From contig CM017556.1 in assembly GCA_007844125.1 (NCBI GenBank), positions 23,939,277 through 24,003,276 of the forward strand: a stretch of 64,000 nucleotides of DNA. The letters run 5' to 3'. Position numbers and translations under genes: made by a program. Positions within the stretch are counted from its first letter, which is position 1. Each line of letters starts with the position of its first letter. Shown here piece after piece: positions 59,496-64,000 of the stretch. This stretch comes from Sinonovacula constricta (lineage: Eukaryota > Mollusca > Bivalvia > Cardiida > Solecurtidae). The notes beneath the pieces were generated by a model. It did not search any database and was not told the DNA's origin. It worked only from the letters and a program-made list of their open reading frames with translations.

Positions 59496-61788
59496 GATAT
59501 CCTTATAACAACAGCATCCAAATGATACAGTTTGGAGATCATCTCAAATATTTAAAGATATAACGACCGACCGTAACATCTGTTACCACTAAATCGACTA
59601 GAGTCAAAAGCCTAGTCATTAATCTTAATTAAAAAAACAACAACAACAAAAAAAAAACAACGTCAAAATTAATTGAACGAGTGGTCACTCTGCATCACAT
59701 GTGCGACGGAGGATCCTCGGAACATGATAAAATAGCGCATCTATTTGCATAAAGTAGCATAAAATAAGATCCAGATTGGTGGTCATCGCAAATAATTATA
59801 GAAACATCAACCGACTGTAATATCTGATACCACAGAAATCTAATAGAGTAAAAAAGCCTAATCATTAATCTTAATAAAAAAAAAAACAACGTTAAAAGTA
59901 GTCAAATAAGGGGTCATTCTGTAAAACATGTGCTACAGAAGGTCGGTGATAAAATAAAGTCTCTATTCACAGAGAGTAGCATAAAATTTATCCAAATTGA
60001 TAAAATCGCGCGTTTTGTATATGTATATACAAGGAAGAGGCAACCGATGTTTAAGCACCCGTAACAAAGAATCATATTATATCTAATATATAGTAATAAA
60101 TCATTCACTCTATTAGCCTTTTTTTTTTTTAATTCTATTCCGAAACATTATATTTGCTTTGTAATTCTAAATACTTTTAAATTTACAGTCTAACAAAATA
60201 CGATCATTCAATTCCGAAGACAGCTTCACGAACGACGATTTGTACATTATCCAGGAATTAGAGGAGCAGTATTTTGACCGGAGAATATTACAACCCAAAA
60301 CCCCAAGTATATCTCTTTTTACGTTATGTTTTTTGCTTAATCTTTCCTTCGCGATATAAATGCCAACATCGTCTGTATACTAATCGTATTCACTCTCGCC
60401 CAACAATAAAATGATCAACGCACGCACGCACGCATGCACACGTTCACACCCCCCCGTTTTATAACGCGGAGAACGGGTAAAATTTACTAGATTTATATGC
60501 ATATGCTCTATTTTCAGTCGAACGAAGCGCAATCGTTAAATTTTGAAGACAGCTTCTCTTCGGAAGAAATAGAAAATCAATATTTTATACCGTCTAAAGG
60601 AGGGTTCACTGCGGAAAATAAAAACGATAAAGAAGAAGGAGGTAAGTTAAACGTGTACATTTTATTGCACTCGGAACTCCTCGGGTAATTACGTCCTCTA
60701 CGTAATCATCCGAAGCTTGCCGGAGTTCGCCGAGTAGGTACGATTGCATTATATTGGTTTTCGCATTCCAAGGGAGATAACCTGTAAAACCTGCATTTGA
60801 TTTATGCACGGAGTTATGTTACCCGGATAAGTGACGAAGGTACTAGTAAAGAATTAACGAAAGAAGAAGAACAGAACAAAACAGAAATTTAATTTAAAAT
60901 TTGTACATATAATAGTGGTTATAGTGTATATAATACACTAATATACTACAGTCTAAACAAAGAAAATGTCTATGAATGGTAAATCATCTCTAGCGAGGGG
61001 ACCTAAAGCATTTTTATTTATGTAGAGATCTATTATTATACATATATTCACTGTCAGATATAGCTGTCAATGCAGAATATAAGTGTATCTAATTCTTTTA
61101 AGCCTATATTTAATACATATCAAAAACCTTATCATTTACATTAAAACTATATAATATTTGACTTTACCAGCGACCATCGCCAAGAAATTCTGTATATACT
61201 GAAATGATAAGATTAGCTAGTTTAGACTGAATAGAATAGAATAGGGAAAAGAAGGCAGGGGTAATGTTTTCATTATTTACATTAAAATCTTTTTAAATAG
61301 ATAATCAGAGGAACAACGGTGAAACTTTAAATCTGGTTACTGTTCTTTGATATGGATAGATATTCGAGTATATCTTCTTTTTTTTCTTGAATGTATGCGC
61401 TTAAATACGTATCTAATGAATCTATGTATTATTTAAGGCCTAGGAATAATCTTTGAGAGCAGCTCCAGTTTTCGTCTTACTGGAGAAACGTTGAGTTCCA
61501 CTTCCGAGATTAACGAATCTACCCACGAACAAATTTCGGAGAGCGATACGGGTAAACAGTATACCTTCTTATCAGCCGTAAAATAATTCTATTTCTGCCA
61601 TCATTTTGTTGCTTTAAATTACTCTTCTACTCACGAAGTCTATGGTTTGTAATCAGATAAACACGTTCTGCCTTACAGATACGGATCAACCGCCTTGCTA
61701 TTTGAGAGACGATCATTGTAATCAAATCGGTGCTTTACGCTGTTCGAATTGTAATCCCAATGACTGGGTAAATTGGTTAAACTATTAA
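59089..61788 (+). CDS. Small unknown gene with two homologous, mutually exclusive exons
   Basis: The proposed first coding exon ends in the start codon itself (59089-59091, AAATG|GTAAAC). It splices in phase 0 to either exon 2a (60189-60306, SNKIRSFNSEDSFTNDDLYI...) or exon 2b (60518-60641, SNEAQSLNFEDSFSSEEIEN...). Both end in phase 1 and join exon 3 (61438-61551, IIFESSSSFRLTGETLSSTS...) and terminal exon 4 (61679-61788, stop TAA). Exon 4 is Cys-rich (PPCYLRDDHCNQIGALRCSN then CNPNDW) and might bind zinc. Isoforms would be 114 or 116 residues. Exons 2a and 2b cannot be joined to each other in frame. It is acidic and Ser-rich, with no known family. The single-codon first exon is the weakest part. 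Confidence 0.5.
59520..60010. repeat. Tandem duplication of ~230 bp
   Basis: The block ACCGACCGTAACATCTGTTA ... CTAGTCATTAATCTTAATTA ... GTGGTCACTCTGCATCACAT (59560-59700) recurs in diverged form as CAACCGACTGTAATATCTGA ... CTAATCATTAATCTTAATAA ... GGGGTCATTCTGTAAAACAT (59808-59930). It lies upstream of the minus-strand micro-exon gene and inside the first intron of the plus-strand gene, so it may contain promoter sequence for the former. Confidence 0.65.
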
Positions 61789-61821
61789 TCCTTATGAACA
61801 ACAATCAGCAGATTAACAATA

Positions 61822-62087
61822 ATGGATAATGTTATTAACGCCTTACTCAACCAGGGTGTTTCCTCCGATCAATTTCTATCATTCATCATCGCCAACGGAA
61901 TCCAAGACGATCCGTTTGTGCGGGATGTATATCAACAATTGTTAGCCGAGGAAACGACGACCGGGGTAGGATTACCCCACACATTTCATACGGATGATTT
62001 GGACGAATTGTTAGCGTTTCTGCCAGAACAACCAACCCCCGCTGCTCGCCCCGCTTTGTAAGTTTTTTGTTTTGTTTTGTTAGTTTG

Positions 62088-62145
<58 letters not shown>

Positions 62146-64000
62146 CGTAACTTACATTTACTAGCTAATTGTCGTTTACTAATATTCGGGAAAATATTCT
62201 TGCAAACATAATAAAATCGCTATAGTCGATATTGACGTGTAATTCAATTTATTTTCCTCATCCTTATTTATACACTTTACGTTTGTTTTGTTTTTCTGTT
62301 ATAGGATGGAAGTAGACACGAACGTTCAACTGGGAGGGGAGGCTTCCAGTAAACACGCCTGCTCATTATGCGGAAAGCTATATAAAAATAAAAAATCTCT
62401 AAACCGGCATATAAAAACTGTCCACGAGCGTATCGTGCATACTTGTCCCGAATGTAGCAGAACGTTTACCAGAGAACGACACCTTAAATCAACACCGTAT
62501 AAATTGTCGAGGCCTCTTTGCCTGCGACAGATGCTCCGAAACGTTCGACTCGACCCGAAAACTGGAATTTCACTTTAAAATCCGGCACAAGGTGAAACCG
62601 GTTAAACGGTCGGTCGGGCGTTATTCGTGTCGTCATTGCCCCGCCGAGTTCGACCAGCCGAAAAAGCTGCACGTTCATAACGCTCGTGAACACACACACC
62701 GAGGCGCTACATCCCCGCAACCCGGATCCAGTCAGTCCCGTATCTCTTCCTCGCAACCGGGTCCGAAACAGTCCGGCGTCTACTCGCCTCAACCGGGCCC
62801 CAGTCGAGCCCGAGACTCGCCACAATCGGGACCTAGCAGCTACAGATGTCGTCGTTGCCCCGCTCTGTTCTCAGATCGTCGAGAGTTGCACGCCCACAAC
62901 GTGCAACTACATTATCAGACGGGCGCCGGCTTACACCCGGAACCATTCGAAGAGGGCGGGGAACCCTGGATCCGCACGAACGGCACCGTTGACGAAGGGC
63001 TTCGCGACTGCTACCGTACCAATCGTTCTCTTATTTTGGAGCGATTCAGAGAAGGGCCGGTAGAGTCTGTATACAATATCCCCATGTTCCCAGGCATGAC
63101 GATAGCGGATATAGGAGAAGCCCTTCAAGGTATTTACGACCGTCGACAAAGGGCCTTTAAAGTGAATTTGAGTTTCGGTTTCATCATGCGGCACGTGGAG
63201 ACGGGGCAGCACCGATATTTCCGGCCGTTTGACAACGTCAATGTCCTGGACGCCCCAGTCCTTATTTCTTCAAGAGCGGATGTAGCGAAGGTAGACTGGT
63301 TCTAGATTTGTTAATAATTTAAATTTATTTAGATACGTTTAAAAATAGCATGTGCATTAAAAAATAACATTACTAAAAACGCACGTTTATCGTTTTGTAG
63401 GTTCTCAAGAAACTGAATAGCGCGGACATCCTGGCCGAAATGTCCAAAAACCGCCCGGATACGAAATGGAGACTAGTACTACTGACTAACATTAGGGTTA
63501 AGACCTTCGACACCAACTTCCCGCTCGGCGCCGCGGACGACGGTCTCCCGGTCTACGTGGCCCGGTCAAAATATATCGTTTCTTTGGACAAGGATCCAAT
63601 TACATTTCGGAAATACGACGATAACCTCTGTCTCTTCCGATGTCTGTGTCTGCACCGGTATGGGACTGTCGAGCCGAACAGGGATCACGGAAGTCTGCGC
63701 CCGTTGGGATCGTGACGTACGGCACGGCGTACAGCTCAGTTCCGTCCCCGAGTTCGAGCAGCGGTTCGAGGTCAACGTACAAATGTATGCGCTGCGAGAA
63801 GACGGTGCCGTGGTGTCCGTCTTTAAATCGACCGAACGGTACGCGGACACCATGTACGTAAACGTGTTTGAGAACCACTGCTCGTACGTCACGAACTTTG
63901 AGCGGTACGCCAAACGGTTCAAGTGCGAGCTATGCGACCGGATATTCGATCACCACGGTCACTTTAAACTTCACGCAAAAATATGCGACAAAAAGACCCT
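61822..64000 (+). CDS. C2H2-finger protein related to N-terminal regions of family-B-polymerase-encoding repetitive genes; partial, two frame breaks
   Basis: Exon 1, 61822-62057, starts MDNVINALLNQGVSSDQFLS at an ATG 33 bp after the previous gene's stop and ends in phase 2 at GCTTT|GTAAGT. Exon 2 is 62305-63290 (acceptor TTCTGTTATAG, donor GCGAAG|GTAGAC) and exon 3 starts at 63401 after CGTTTTGTAG. Exon 2 carries C2H2 fingers (CSLCGKLYKNKKSLNRHIKT..., CPECSRTF, CDRCSETF, CRHCPAEF) and an (S)QPGP-rich linker, then another finger (CRRCPALF) and a conserved part (GQHRYFRPFDNVNVLDAP). Exon 3 has KYIVSLDKDPITF, then DNLCLFRCLCLHR, and near the window end NVFENHCSYVTNF with CELCDRIFDHHGHFKLHAKI. 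One extra A near 62484 and one missing base near 63657 break the frame. Any polymerase domain would lie beyond 64000. Confidence 0.65.
62088..62144. repeat. (TA)n microsatellite in intron 1 of the finger gene
   Basis: An unbroken TA run of about 57 bp, 30 bp downstream of the donor. Confidence 0.95.

Overview
The window is AT-rich, intron- and repeat-rich animal DNA, with no sign of bacterial gene organisation. The repeats include APE-type LINEs with a KxxYRGI/FADDIVLF-style reverse transcriptase, a Gmr1-like Ty3/Gypsy element, a THAP-DDE transposon, tRNA-derived SINEs, and elements starting GGGCCATGATGGCCCT and built of about 150-bp 'AAGTTTGGTGAAGATTGGGC' units. Together they point to a marine or freshwater invertebrate, most probably a bivalve mollusc. 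That assignment is an inference from repeat style. No species marker gene is present.

Layout. 1-8.7 kb is a graveyard of broken LINEs on both strands, with a shared non-coding repeat inserted into one of them. 9.8-43.6 kb, minus strand, is reconstructed here as one large gene of unknown function. It has 13 exons with matching splice sites and reading phases. The first coding exon has two hydrophobic segments, the middle exons are low-complexity and strongly acidic, and a 208-codon exon ends the frame. Five exons of exactly 261 bp and one longer relative lie in a 1.35-kb tandem array (15.3-23.8 kb). A 114-bp exon is also duplicated (24.3 and 27.3 kb) inside a 2.95-kb segmental duplication that carries the start of a huge 15/16-bp minisatellite (25.0-27.0 and 27.9-34.1 kb). 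The introns also hold an 18-bp minisatellite, an 87-bp satellite split by a 2.3-kb element, SINEs and tandem-unit elements.

44.6-47.5 kb is a 2.9-kb THAP-DDE DNA transposon with well-preserved terminal inverted repeats and a decayed two-exon transposase. 51.7-56 kb is a decayed Ty3/Gypsy element whose integrase precedes its reverse transcriptase, the Gmr1-like order.

57.1-64 kb is the most unusual block. It is a compact cluster of small intron-containing genes: a six-micro-exon minus-strand gene (120 codons); an overlapping, divergently transcribed plus-strand gene with two homologous, apparently mutually exclusive exons (114 or 116 codons); and, only 33 bp after its stop, a third gene. The third gene has several C2H2 fingers and a region (DNLCLFRCL motif) resembling the N-terminal part of repetitive metazoan proteins that carry a family-B DNA polymerase. 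It runs off the window and has two single-base frame breaks. The cluster may be part of a large, spliced, polymerase-encoding mobile element; this is a hypothesis.

All gene models were built by eye from open frames, GT/AG sites and phase matching. No transcript or database evidence was available.
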